Shown here in pieces: positions 53,276 to 64,000 of a DNA stretch of 64,000 nt (within the stretch, counting starts at the first letter, position 1; each line of letters opens with the position of its first letter). Origin of the DNA: Agrypnia vestita (Eukaryota > Arthropoda > Insecta > Trichoptera > Phryganeidae); contig JADDOH010001516.1 in NCBI GenBank assembly GCA_016648135.1, forward strand, positions 124,001 through 188,000, written 5' to 3'. The translations under genes were made by a program, and so were the position numbers. Under the pieces are notes generated by a model that was given only the letters and a program-made list of their open reading frames with translations, did not search any database and had not been told where the DNA came from.

Positions 53276-54642
53276 TTATTGTGAAAAATTTCACTATCAT
53301 ATTCACTTCTTCTTCTTACTTCTACACTTACTTCTCTTACCTTCTTCTTCCCTTACTTACACTTACTTCACACACTTACTACAATACTTCTATCCTGGCA
53401 CACCATTTTCATATGTGTATCTCATGTATACGGTTGTTGAATCTGTTAATAGTTTCCGTCATCCAATATTTGATTCATCTTATTATGCCAGGTCTTTCGC
53501 GAATGTTTACAATTCCTGTTGTCTCTAGTCTCGCCTCATAAATGTTTGTATGTTCTTTACCACTCATACGACTTAACCATTGCAGTAAGAATTTCTTTAC
53601 TCTATATATTACGCTATCGTCAGCATTATATAAACTCATGAATTTGTGAAAATATTTCGATATGTGATATACATAACGATATATTCACAAAATCAATCTG
53701 GATTGTTCACACATATACACAAACACACGCACGCACCAGCTTCATCTTCATACATCAGTGTTGGCATATAAAACACATCTGATTTCGGTAATATCAGCTA
53801 TCGGTCACCTTTTACCGATAAACGCAAAAAAATTAAATAAATATTTGACCGTTCTGCAAGTATCTAAGGATATTCGTTGAATCAAAGTCAGGATTTTGTG
53901 AAAGTGGCTATTTCTACGGTAGAATATTGTTTTCCAAGTTCAATGCGTGGCCGCGTGCCCAAACACGCCGAAGTCAAGTACTTACCTAATATAATGTACT
54001 GAGAACTGTTTGAGTTCATTGAAAAATGAAAAGTAACAAATGTATCAAACCTATGATAATACGATAATTTATAGAAGATCTTTCAAAGGCTCGAGTATTT
54101 GAATTTGTGGCGTACACCATTAGGTATACAAGTTTAATATTAATTAAACAAATATATGAAGGGATTCCACCTATAGTACCGGGCCCTTATATTCGAGTAT
54201 TCGTTGTGTGTTTTTTTTTAAATTATTATTTTATTATTATTACCATATTTCACAGATTTTTAAAAAATACCCTAAAAAACTGCATTTGCAATTTGTGTGT
54301 AAAAATACAATACAAAATATTATATTTTTTACTTATCATTTATATATCAACATAACTACCACATTACAGTTATCATAATTTCTCATAATTCATTGTAATA
54401 TTTCTTTGAAATGCTTTCTATTTTGTTTTCTCCTATTATTTTTTTAATTCTTCAGTATTTTGTTGAATAGTTTAGGAATTGCTGACGCACTACATCATAG
54501 ATGTAAAAATATTTTTTTTATACAATAGATGGTGCTTTATTTGTTTGAGTTAATGGTAAAAAGGGTACGGATTAAGTTTCGCAAATGTATAACAGCAATG
54601 AATTTACTAAATTTTCGTGATTAATTTTGTGGAAGTTCCTTG
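53276..54642. other. Intergenic DNA, nothing recognised
   Basis: A CTT/TTACTTA-rich run is at 53305-53390. No gene supported. Confidence 0.35.
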
Positions 54643-54794
54643 TAATTAACTATGAATAAAACACAACGTTGTTTACTTACCAGAACATCTCCAATAAGGT
54701 GATGCAGTTAGCATCGAAGACGTTTAAATTATTTTTTTAATTAAAGTGTCATTGTGTGAAGTAAACAACGTTGTGTTTTATTCATAGTTAATTA
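54643..54794. repeat. Short fold-back element
   Basis: A 36-bp perfect inverted repeat (54643-54678 and 54759-54794; TAATTAACTATGAATAAAAC at the outer left end) encloses 80 bases. MITE-like, non-coding. Confidence 0.75.
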
Positions 54795-55482
54795 ATTTAC
54801 GTTGTTCAATGGAAATAGCACTTTGAAATATGTATCAATTTATTTAGTTACGTAGAAATGGGTGCATTACTAGTATTGCGATGCAGAGAATCATATAAAG
54901 ATCGCTTTGTTTATCATGTTTTACTGTTTCAACGTCATTTACTTTATGCATTAATTTTTACCTTGCTTTGAAAAATGTCATCCATATTGCGGAGAATTTG
55001 TTTCCAGGCGTCTTCACATTATCTTTAAGGAGAATCTACATTACTACACGCCCTACTAGGGTACTTAATTTCCTCTACAGTTCAGAAAAGTATATTTCTC
55101 TAATAAACCTTCCTACCAGTATTAGATCACTGGGAATCGTGAAATCGAAAACCTGGGTAAAAATTTACTATCTGAGTACCCGTTTCTGAGGGGGTAGGCA
55201 GGGAGGATTGTGCACAATGACAACCCTTGCCTCATCCACTTTCATACAACATCGCATGCGTTTATTTATTTTCTAATGTAAGTCCGCTATCGGGTTTTTG
55301 ATATGTTAAAGTACGTACAGCGTACATACCTACATACTGAAATCATTATCAGTATTGTATTTGGAATTTAAGAATAAAAATTAAGAGAATTACAGGATAA
55401 TTTAAGTTTTGGAAGTAATTTAATTTAATTTAATATTTTTAAAGAATTGATTTTGAAATATTAATTTCCAGGTTATCCAGCT

Positions 55483-55668
55483 ATATTTTTTTTTATTAAA
55501 GATGTGAACACGGAATACGTGTCACATCAATTTTCTTACTATTTTTAAACTAAGCTAAAGGCTTGTGCTACGAAAATAGGACTAACTTGCTGGTCTGGAG
55601 TGAGATTCGAACCCGCGACCTTTGGATCACGAGTCCTAACCACAAGTCCAACAAGCTACTCAAGAAGT
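55483..55668 (-). mobile_element. tRNA-derived SINE
   Basis: The minus strand has an A-box-like GGACTTGTGGTTAGGACTC (complement of 55631-55649) and a perfect B box GGTTCGAATC (complement of 55604-55613), about 20-25 bases apart. The body ends in a GATGTGACACG/CGTGTTCACATC hairpin (55501-55527) and an A-rich tail (55486-55498). The head resembles a tRNA with a CGT-like anticodon loop, but its acceptor stem does not pair, so it is not a functional tRNA gene. The 3' hairpin may serve recognition by a partner LINE. Confidence 0.75.
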
Positions 55669-55857
55669 ATGTTATTTAAAGAAATCTGTTATTTGAAGAA
55701 TATATCTATGTTCAAAAGAGTGGATGGCGCTATGTGAGCCGAGCTTCGAGAACTAGCCTAGGTGGGTACCTACTTCACAAGGGTTAAAAAGTATTATGTT
55801 TTTAGGAAAGTAATTGTGGTTTATGACCTTCGAATTCTCAGCTAATAATTACCTTTA

Positions 55858-55910
55858 TTAGTCGAAATAAGCACCGTTAGAATCGACACTTTTTTGACAA
55901 TTTTTCTTTT
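55858..55910 (-). pseudogene. Mariner transposase C-terminal remnant
   Basis: The minus frame ends CQKSVDSNGAYFD and a stop, very like the last residues (WQKCIDSNGTYFD) of the intact mariner 0.5 kb downstream. The rest of the relic is not recognisable, so this may be a separate, deleted mariner in opposite orientation. Confidence 0.5.
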
Positions 55911-56243
55911 TTATTTGAGTTCCGGAGTTGACCGGCCTTGGCTTCGTGCAGGCCCTCGAAGCTGTTGTGCTTGGTACTGACTCAGCTAACGCCTTCATTT
56001 GCTCCTTATCAGCGCCCGCAACCATCTTTGTCTTCAAAGCTTCCGTTCCCAGCATAGATTTTTTAGATCATCATTTCACCATACCTCTCTCAACAGTAGG
56101 CAACCTACCAAAAGCACAGTTTGCGTGTGTTTTAATTTGCTTCTTTTCCGTCCATAATTCAATTGCCCATTTTGAAGCAAATTTAAATGTAAACTACCGA
56201 ATGCCGATGCTACCAAAATTTAAATCAAAAATAAACTGAAATA

Positions 56244-57530
56244 TTAGGTCCTTACATATGAAATTGAGGTTTTGCCGTACTGGCAAATTTGATCTCAAAT
56301 ATCTTCTCTTTGGCTAGGAATTCCAAATCCAAATTTATACAGCTTTTTACTCATGTATTTGTGTTTTGAAAGTTATAATTCATTTGTTTTTTCCTCAATT
56401 GTTTTTTTCTTTGGGTCACTCAGTTTTACAAAATGAAAAACTTGAAATATCGCGTTATTTACGAGTACGAGTTCCACCGTGGCACCAGTGCTGCAGAAAC
56501 GGCTCGAAGGATTAATGATGTGTATGGCGACGGTGCCACAAAAGAAAACACAGTGCGTTTTTGGTTCCAACGTTTTCGTTCTGGAAATTTCGACCTGCAG
56601 AACAAGCCCCGTGGACGGCCGGAGACCAAAGTTGATAATGAAGAATTGAAGGCTATTGTGGAAGCGGATCCATCGCAAACCACATCCGAGTTAGCTGCAG
56701 GCTGCGGTGTTAGTGATAAAACTGTTTTAATCCACTTGAAGCAAATTGGTAAGGTGAAAAAGCTTGAAAGGTGGGTACCTCACGAATTGAGTGAAGCAAA
56801 TCAACAAACGCGCGTTGACTGCTGCGTTGCATTACTCAACCGGCACAATAATGAAGGGATTTTAAATCGAATCATTACCTGTGATGAAAAGTGGATCCTG
56901 TACGATAATCGGAAGCGCTCATCGCAATGGCTGAACCCTGCCGAACCAGCCAAACCATGCCCCAAGCGAAAATTGACTCCAAAAAAGTTACTTGTGAGCG
57001 TTTGGTGGACTAGTGCTGGTGTCGTTCACTACAGCTTTCTTAAATCTGGCCAGACGATTACGGCAGATGTCTATTGTCAGCAACTGCAAACCATGATGGA
57101 AAAGCTAGCTGCTAAACAACCGAGGCTGGTTAATCGCTCTAGGCCACTGCTGCTTCATGATAACGCTAGACCACACACTGCACAACAGACGGCTACCAAA
57201 TTAGAGGAGCTTCAATTGGAATGTCTAAGACATCCACCGTACTCTCCGGACCTTGCCCCAACAGATTACCATTTTTTTCGAAATTTGGATAACTTCTTGC
57301 AAAGGAAAAAATTCAACTCCGATGGGGCAGTCCAAACCGCCTTCAAAGATTTTATTGATTCCCGTCCGAATGGTTTTTTTAGTAAAGGGATCGATGAAAT
57401 ACCTATGAGATGGCAAAAGTGCATAGATAGCAATGGTACATACTTTGATTAAATAAATATATTATAATAAAAAAAAAACGGCTTTATGTTCCTCCCATAC
57501 TAAACGTCAATTTCATATGTAAGGACCTAA
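56244..57530 (+). mobile_element. Intact mariner transposon
   Basis: 1287 bp bounded by TA dinucleotides (56242-56243 and 57531-57532). Terminal inverted repeats start TTAGGTCCTTACATATGAAA and are perfect for 24 bp, about 28 bp with one mismatch. One uninterrupted transposase gene lies inside. Structure, size and TA flanks are those of a potentially active mariner. Confidence 0.95.
56433..57452 (+). CDS. Mariner transposase, D,D34D
   Basis: 339 codons, the usual mariner length, with no stop or frameshift. An N-terminal helix-turn-helix pair binds the terminal repeats (KYRVIYEYEFHRGTSAAETA; GRPETKVDNEELKAIVEADP). The catalytic domain has TCDEKW (D151), LLHDNARPH (D243) and SPDLAPTDYHFF (D278), with exactly 34 residues between the last two acids. 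WVPHEL and YSPDLAP are mariner signatures. The protein cuts and pastes the element at TA sites. The sequence seems closest to cecropia-like mariners, an impression only. Confidence 0.95.
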   Translation: MKNLKYRVIYEYEFHRGTSAAETARRINDVYGDGATKENTVRFWFQRFRSGNFDLQNKPRGRPETKVDNEELKAIVEADPSQTTSELAAGCGVSDKTVLIHLKQIGKVKKLERWVPHELSEANQQTRVDCCVALLNRHNNEGILNRIITCDEKWILYDNRKRSSQWLNPAEPAKPCPKRKLTPKKLLVSVWWTSAGVVHYSFLKSGQTITADVYCQQLQTMMEKLAAKQPRLVNRSRPLLLHDNARPHTAQQTATKLEELQLECLRHPPYSPDLAPTDYHFFRNLDNFLQRKKFNSDGAVQTAFKDFIDSRPNGFFSKGIDEIPMRWQKCIDSNGTYFD

Positions 57531-57639
57531 TATGATCACGGTTCTGTAAAAATTGGAATTAATTTTTTACCAATCAAATTTAATTCGATGCCAGAAGATG
57601 GGTGGCTTTTTCCCCGTCACTACTGACGTGCATAAGCAG

Positions 57640-57940
57640 GGTGTCTCGTAGCTAGTAACAAAAACTTTGGGGAGTCTTCCTCATTCAATTTTGAATAGAA
57701 AATATTCTTTATACTTCGGGTGAAATTTCGACAGTTACGGAGGTACGCGATGTCAAAGTTTGCCATTTTTAAATATTTCTTACTTATTTTATGTAAAACG
57801 TTCGACTAACACTTTAAAAATTTTAAAATTCATTCAATTTGATAGAAGTCTAATAAAATTATTAAACCCTTGCAGAAATTGTTTTTTTTTTTGTTTTTTA
57901 TTTGATTTGTATTAAAGTGAAGGAATTTTTAATATTTCGT
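57640..57940 (-). repeat. Dispersed repeat family B, copy 3
   Basis: The reverse complement contains GCAAACTTTGACATCGCGTA and CGTAACTGTCGAAATTTCAC, aligned with the copies at 11580 and 39062. Confidence 0.45.
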
Positions 57941-59049
57941 ATAAGCGACTAGTGATAGTTCATCGTTTTATAGAAAATAAGTCAAAAATATATTTATTTT
58001 TTTTGAAAAAAAAAGCTAGATTTGATATGGCTTATCTTAACAAAACTGAAAGAAAAAGGCTCTCCCAAAGTTATTAATATCTATATTAATTATATAATAT
58101 CTATTGTATTGAGAATGAAGCATTGATTGAATAAAATGAAAATGGATTACAGAATCGCGTACAGCGATGCATACTGGAGTCGTACTAACAGAGTAAACAT
58201 ATGTTTTGTAGAAAATAAAACAAAGTAATTATAGATATAGACTAGAATTTATTAACTAAAGGATAAGTATATAATTTTCTTTTGTTACAATTATGATCTA
58301 AGACACAGTCTTTATAAGAGAATTGAGAAACATATTAAAAAATATTAATGGCAGACAAGCGAGAATTTACCCTTTATCATCTGACATAATATAACATCTG
58401 ACCACTGTAATAATAATATGGTAGACTGACATTGTAAGTGATTTTGGGTACCATCTAATACTGGAGAATTGACTGACGCAAAATTGGATAATATTTTGGA
58501 TCAGTCAACTTTTTGCGAAATAATGCCAGAACATTGTTATAATTACTTTTATATAATATACTTCTTTCTCCTCTTTTACATTTATGAATGAAAATGAATA
58601 CCATTTTTTGGTTTTGTAATATGTGACATATCAGAATATCTTTTTTAGCAAATTATAAAACGAATGGAGTGAGTTTGTCGTTCAACTAACTTGAGAACAC
58701 GAGAAAAAATCTTTAAAAATTGTCATCAGTAGCATTAAAAATAATAAGCTCATGAAAATTAAGCGTAATTCGTGATAAAAAGACAACAATTAGGTAATCT
58801 TTCACAGAAGTGCTAATCAAATAAACTTTCTGTCACTTATAGATTTGAAAGATACATTTGGGCTTAAATAAAAATACTTCTATTATTATAATGTATGTAA
58901 ATGCTGCGAAATAATGTTGAATTTTTTTAATATGGCTAACGAAATTTAATATATTTTGATTAAATTTAAATATTCAACAAAACAAACGATTTTCGTATAA
59001 GATCCATTATTTATGTTCAAAATTATTTATTATTAAGTTACTCGTTTAA

Positions 59050-59135
59050 GGGTTACTTACAAAAGATTACACTGATGCAGAGAGATTTGAACGTTACTTA
59101 CAAAAGATTACACTGATGTAGAGAGATTTGAATGA
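59050..59135 (+). repeat. Two-unit tandem duplication, about 44 bases
   Basis: GTTACTTACAAAAGATTACA followed by CTGATG(C/T)AGAGAGATTTGAA occurs twice in a row with one or two differences. Confidence 0.8.
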
Positions 59136-60596
59136 TTAAATTACTGTGTCATATTTATGACATCACATGGTTTATATTCACAAATCAATGCGTGATTCGT
59201 TGACGATATCCAAACAGATATGACAAAATAATGCATACCGATAATTCTAATACATACAACATAATATATGATAATAAGTATAGGCCTTGTTCAAATTACA
59301 AAAAAAATTGTTGCTCGTATTATATTTGTGTTCTGGGATGTGAGATTTCTGAGGTTTTTGTAATTTCGTCCCCTAGCGCCGTTGCTTATTATCTCTACAA
59401 TATAAATAGGTGTCGACAGACATTGCACTGTATTTATATATGTACATATGGATACAAGTGATACTAGGTCAATCAATTAAAATAAGTGGCAAAAAATATA
59501 CTTAAGTGTTACAATATAATTTCAGTTACCGAGAATTCAAGCTTTGGTCAGCTGAGTTAAGTTAACAGACAAACCAGCCCCTATATACTTCGATAAATAA
59601 AATTACATTTATGCATCAAAAAATTGAAAAAAAATATTCCCGATCGCAATCCTTTTGAAACAACTTAAAATTAATTTTAGCTGGAAAAAAGAGAAGCTTT
59701 TTGTTTCTATTCAGATACATAATACTACAATTTTGTACAAAGAGATACATAGTTAGGTACACGAAGTTGTTATTTACCATTTTTATTCGTAGAATATTGT
59801 TTATAATTATTTTGAATTCCACATAAATTAGACTAATCATTAATCATTCTTTGGAAATAAATGGTTTCTGTAAGATAAATAATTTCCCATACCATAGAAA
59901 AGCGTATTATTATTAGATTAACTACCACCTTAACGCTAATATTATTGAATGAATCCTTATGTATAATTAGTTTTGGTTTTTAAATATAAAATAGCTTGAC
60001 ATTACATGACCAGTCAAACAAGAGTCCAGCTTCAATGAGCGATAACATTAGTATATTGTACAGTAGAAAACGCAAAGACAGTAGGTATTATATTTATATT
60101 TAAAACGATTTGTAAAATAGAACGTACAGCCGCAGTCTTAAATTTTTGTCGAATTGTCAATTTCCCAGTTCAATAATAACTGTAGACATTTTGGGATTAA
60201 GTCGAAATTTTTTTTTGTACGAAACTTAAAATTTTTTTTTTTGTAAACGTTATCCGCAATTTACGTATGTACGAATTTTTTTTACAGCAATGTGTTTTAT
60301 TTATTTGACCAAATTAAGCTACTTTACAAAGAAAATTTAAAACATCTATTTGATGTATTCGAGTCATTAAATGAGAGGTACAAAAGAAAGTGTCGTATAT
60401 ATGAAAATGTTGTACATATAAAATAAAGAGTTGTATATATGAATATGAACTTTTCATAATTATATAAAAAGTAAATATTTGATAATGCTATGACAAAATC
60501 ATTGAACGGATTTTGAATATTATATAGCCATTAAAACCATCACCTTTGCATTTTCTGCTGTACGATTATAGAGCTGACAAATAATTTATTTGGATA

Positions 60597-60856
60597 CATC
60601 GACGGTCGCAACGTATACTGTCGAATATGCAAAAAATCAATTTCGTTTTACTATTTTAAACCATCCGATTTACTCTATATTTTCGGATAATGTTAAAAAA
60701 TTGTTTAATTTTCATTTAGTACATGCCTTGTTTGGCATGAAATTTTTTTTTTAAGTTTGTCCGAAAATACAGAGTAAATTGAATGTTTTAAGATAGTAAA
60801 ATGGAAAAATATTTTTTTGCAGATTCGACAGTATACGTGGGTACCGTCGATATGTA
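60597..60856. repeat. Fold-back element
   Basis: Outer arms CATCGACGGT and ACGTATACTGTCGAATATGC are inverted at 60825-60856. Inner arms TTTACTCTATATTTTCGGA and TCCGAAAATACAGAGTAAA extend the pairing to about 100 bases per side. Confidence 0.7.
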
Positions 60857-62379
60857 TCTTATAAAATTGGCGCTGTGCTCAACACTGCCATAATAAAACA
60901 AAATATTAAAAAAATACTGTCCGATATGCCCATAATGAATATTGTATCCATAATAAATATGAGTACTTATGTATACTGTTACAGAAAGGTAAGGAGCGAC
61001 AGGCTCATGATACATTATAATATTAAATTGCATTTTTCTTTATTGAAAATTTATCCGAAATTTATCAAAAAAAATTAAGGATCTGAATTGATTGTGTCGA
61101 AATATAATAAGCAAAAAAATAATAAGTAAAAAAGTAGAATTGGTCGTAGAGAAAAAATATGCACGAGTATAGTTAATGAAGTAATCAAGATTGGGAAGAT
61201 TATTTATCATTAATAGATTTGTTGTTTTTGGTAGATTATATTATTTTACTTTATAATCTCATCAATTTAACATTTATCTATCGACCAGGAGGGATTTGCA
61301 AAATTTCTATGGAGAACTTAAAATAATATTTTAGATTTTATTTTTTTAATAACAACACACGTTAACTGGGAAGATGCAAGTTAATAGCATAGGTCTATGA
61401 CATTTCAAATATACCTGGTAATTTTCGAATCCGAGAAACTGCGTTACCAATTTCACTAAGTTAATTTTTTAAGATTACGAAAAATTTGAGATTTATACAT
61501 GCAGTCTTTCATTGATTATACATCTATTTAGTTTACATAATAGTGAATATTTGAGTAATACATACTAGGTGACACCAGAATAAATCTATATATTTTTATT
61601 ATATAAGGAATAATTTTATACAACTAATATATTTTATTTTTGAATGAAGACTATTAACTGTAAATAAATCTTACTGATTGATTCTAAATGTTTAATTGTT
61701 TTAAATATTATAAAACTCCGTTCTATGCTATGCATCGCACAATAAAATGTGTTTTAATTAAAAAATATATCATTGAGAATTTCTTGTAGTTCTGTAAATA
61801 GTCTAACATTTTCCGTTTTAAATTATTCTACCTGGGTAGGTTTCCATACACATTTCCGTGTCGGCATGGTAACCTAATTTTATGTTGATAGATTTTTAAG
61901 TAACAATTCTCATTGTTTCATCAAATTTGTTTTATTATTTAATATATAATATTCTCAAAAAATTCCTCGTCCAGTCGACAGTAAGTAGATAAGTAGTTGG
62001 GAGGAAAATAATTACGCAATTCAGTACGTATTTAAACAATCGATACTGCAATCTAAATTTATTATGGGCGGATCGAGACAGTAAATTCTTCATCGTCCCG
62101 AACTCCATAGAACGAGGACTGCAATGTTAAAAATAAATAAGTCTCTTATAGCAATAGTAGGCTATGTCGCATAATTCAGATTTTACAAAAACCTTTACCT
62201 GAAAAAAATATATAACTAAAAAAAATGGTTATGAAACATATCCTACTATTGATATCAGCGACTCAAATATGGACAATCAGCGATCGATGATAGATGGGTT
62301 CTCACTGTTTCATTTAGTACCAAGAACCCTAAACCTTTAACATGAGTACATTTACAATTTATATGATACAATAAATAAA

Positions 62380-62596
62380 AATGAAAAAAAAAAATCATTT
62401 TTTATTTAGGCCACGTGAACTAAAAATAAATAAACATAATTGCAAGAGGCACTCTAGTACATCGCGGCTTGGCTCTTATTAGGATAGGTAGATCTTGGGA
62501 GCGGTTAGACCTCCTGGGCTCCTTCAGGCTTTGTCCGTCAGTTTTCCTTGTCGCTGCATGAAGATGATTCCGAAAATTTGCGGGACCTCCAGTAAT
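62380..62596 (-). other. Candidate last exon and 3' UTR of a minus-strand gene
   Basis: On the minus strand a good acceptor (TTTTTAATTTTTTCAG, complement of 62597-62612) precedes a frame LLEVPQIFGIIFMQRQGKLT DKA and TGA (62524-62596). AATAAA lies about 120 bases after the stop. The hydrophobic LLEVPQIFGIIF followed by a short basic tail could be the end of a multi-pass membrane protein, a guess only. A second frame is also open through the region. No upstream exon is seen within the window. Confidence 0.3.
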
Positions 62597-62957
62597 CTGA
62601 AAAAATTAAAAATGGATAGTTTTATCAAAAGAAAATGAGATACAGTTTTTTGGGCCTCTGTATAGTGTTGATTCGCATTCGAAGACTGAGATTACTGCTT
62701 TTGGAGTTCTTGGAATAGAGCGTTGTCCGCCATCACATTTCAGTAGACGTTTGACGTCATATCCAACTGTTTATTTAATTTGTTCTTATTTACAAGTGAA
62801 ACATAATTTGTGTTGGACTATGCCATTTGAAGAATCTGTTTTGAAACAGACGTAGATTACAAATTAGTTGTATAATTTAGATATTTATGTAGTACACAAC
62901 TTAACAAGTAATAACATATCTTTTAGAAGGAAGCAAACACTTGGTGGTGGGATAATT

Positions 62958-63455
62958 AAATAAATAAAAATAACTTAGTTAAACACCACTTATATTTATT
63001 GTTAAATCCGACCGTAGCTTCATCAGCGTGAATCTTAACTGCCTAAAGATTCAAAAATTGTGTGCTTATATATTAAAGTAAAAGGACGGAGTGCGCAGAG
63101 AATATTACTATTAAGAGGGAACATTTTAAAAGTGGACTAAAAGATAAGTTTACTTGATTATTAATGATTTTTCTTTGCTTAAGTTTTTAGATTTTTTAAA
63201 AATCATTAATAATCAAGTAAACTTATCTTTTAGTCCACTTTTAAATATGTTCCCTCTTAATAGTAATATTTCCTGCGCACTCCCACCCCCTACCCCCACT
63301 ATTGGCACTCCGTCCTTTCACACTAGTATATAAGCACGTAATTTTTGAATGGCAGTTAAGATTCTCCCTGATGAAGCTACGGTCGTAGCGAAACCTAGTC
63401 GGATTTGACAATAAATATAAGTGGAGTTTAACTAAGTTATTTTTATTTATTTTAT
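62958..63455. repeat. About 500-bp fold-back element with hammerhead-like end
   Basis: Long inverted arms: outer AATAAATATAAGTGG and GTTTAACTAAGTTATTTTTA blocks, then GAAGCTACGGTC, then TCCCTCTTAATAGTAATATT, and inner TAAACTTATCTTTTAGTCCAC, around a short centre at about 63173-63198. The right end has an intact hammerhead-like core (63365-63406). The left end lacks 16 bases that include GAAAC. Confidence 0.8.
63365..63406 (+). ncRNA. Best hammerhead-ribozyme-like motif
   Basis: TCC (stem I 5'), CTGATGA (63368-63374), extra A, GCTAC-GGTC-GTAGC (stem II, 63376-63389), GAAAC (63390-63394), CTA, GTC (63398-63400), GGA (stem I 3'). All core boxes, a perfect stem II, a two-pair stem III (A-U, C-G) and a GUC cleavage triplet are present. 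The extra A between CUGAUGA and stem II departs from the textbook core, so activity is uncertain. Confidence 0.5.
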
Positions 63456-64000
63456 ATTTTAGTTAAATACATAAGTATATAAAAAATAAAAGAACATATT
63501 TACGAGTATGATATTAGAAACGAAGATATGAGGGAAAAAAATGTGTTCTGCGAACAGACTGATGACATGATGGTAAGTAAGTTACTTGGCTACCAATTTA
63601 ATGTTTAAATTAATTTTATTGTTATTGTAAATATTGTTTGTTGGTATTAATCATGCGAAATGTTTCGGTACCACAGTGAGGTTTCAATTATTGTGGAGGT
63701 TGTGCCGACGTAAACGTCATCGTCCACAAATATGCAAATTGCTATTGGAAGAGTTCGGTTGCGTTGCCACGTCATGAATTATTAATACGGTTCCTCATGC
63801 AGGTAACAGTTACAATTCACCAGCTGCAAGAATGTCACGATACATCTGCTTTCGACAATATTACAGCAGAGGTCGTGACTTATCGTATATATCATTTTAT
63901 AAATACCAGCCCATATTGTAGCTAGCACCTTACTTAAATAAAATAAAAATTCTTCTTAGAAATATTATTTTATTTTAGAAATATAAACAAAAATTTTCAG
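63456..64000. other. Right edge, nothing assigned
   Basis: A GC-richer part at 63660-63870 has no recognised motif. The window ends in TTTTCAG, which could be a splice acceptor whose exon lies outside. Confidence 0.3.

Larger units (their letters stand above)
57533..62379. other. Long AT-rich stretch without a gene
   Basis: Contains a reversed family B copy (57640-57940), a 44-base tandem duplication (59050-59135) and a fold-back element (60597-60856). I find no coding exon or RNA gene. Confidence 0.45.

Noticed and set aside
55590..55668. A functional tRNA gene
   Set aside because: A and B boxes are present, but the acceptor stem does not pair and a SINE body follows.
55928..56239. 103-codon + strand frame before the mariner
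   Set aside because: No recognisable motif; overlaps a probable mariner relic on the other strand.

Overview
The window looks like AT-rich nuclear DNA of an arthropod, most likely an insect. The reasons are long AT-rich introns with GT-AG borders, TTAGG-like repeat runs, and a dense load of mariner, CR1/L2-type LINE, DIRS, SINE and fold-back elements. I cannot name the species.

One gene dominates. A complete kainate-type ionotropic glutamate receptor lies on the + strand from 7729 to 38644. I rebuilt it by hand from 17 exon positions whose phases all join, giving a 913-residue protein: signal peptide, amino-terminal domain, S1, M1, re-entrant M2 with Gln at the Q/R site, M3 with [10 protein letters not shown]2, M4 and a cytoplasmic tail. 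The exon carrying M4 is present twice in tandem (36337-36486 and 37034-37183). Both copies are exactly 150 nt and phase 0-0 and keep the NVGGVFVVL core, but they differ elsewhere, which is the signature of mutually exclusive exons.

The introns hold transposons. Intron 10 contains a structurally complete DIRS-type tyrosine-recombinase retrotransposon (22341-27047). It has gag-like, RT/RNase H and tyrosine recombinase frames, 152-bp inverted terminal repeats with one mismatch, and an internal complementary region that joins the complements of both ends. Other introns carry LINE coding remnants and small dispersed repeats.

The flanks (1-7.7 kb and 38.7-64 kb) have no second complete host gene. 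They hold degenerate LINE C-termini, a Tc1/mariner relic (3453-4019), an intact mariner (56244-57530, D,D34D transposase, TA-flanked), two tRNA-like SINE copies, several fold-back elements, and an unrecognised repeat-rich block at about 44.5-49.0 kb. A possible last exon of a neighbouring minus-strand gene lies at 62524-62596.

A theme scattered through the window is a small hairpin module reading CTGANGA / one extra base / stem-loop / GAAAC / short spacer / GTC-like triplet, often followed by a conserved AATAAATAaAAGTGGtTTAAAcAAAGTTA-like flank. It resembles a hammerhead ribozyme core. It occurs at least nine times on both strands and is often arranged as inverted pairs; the best copy is at 63365-63406.
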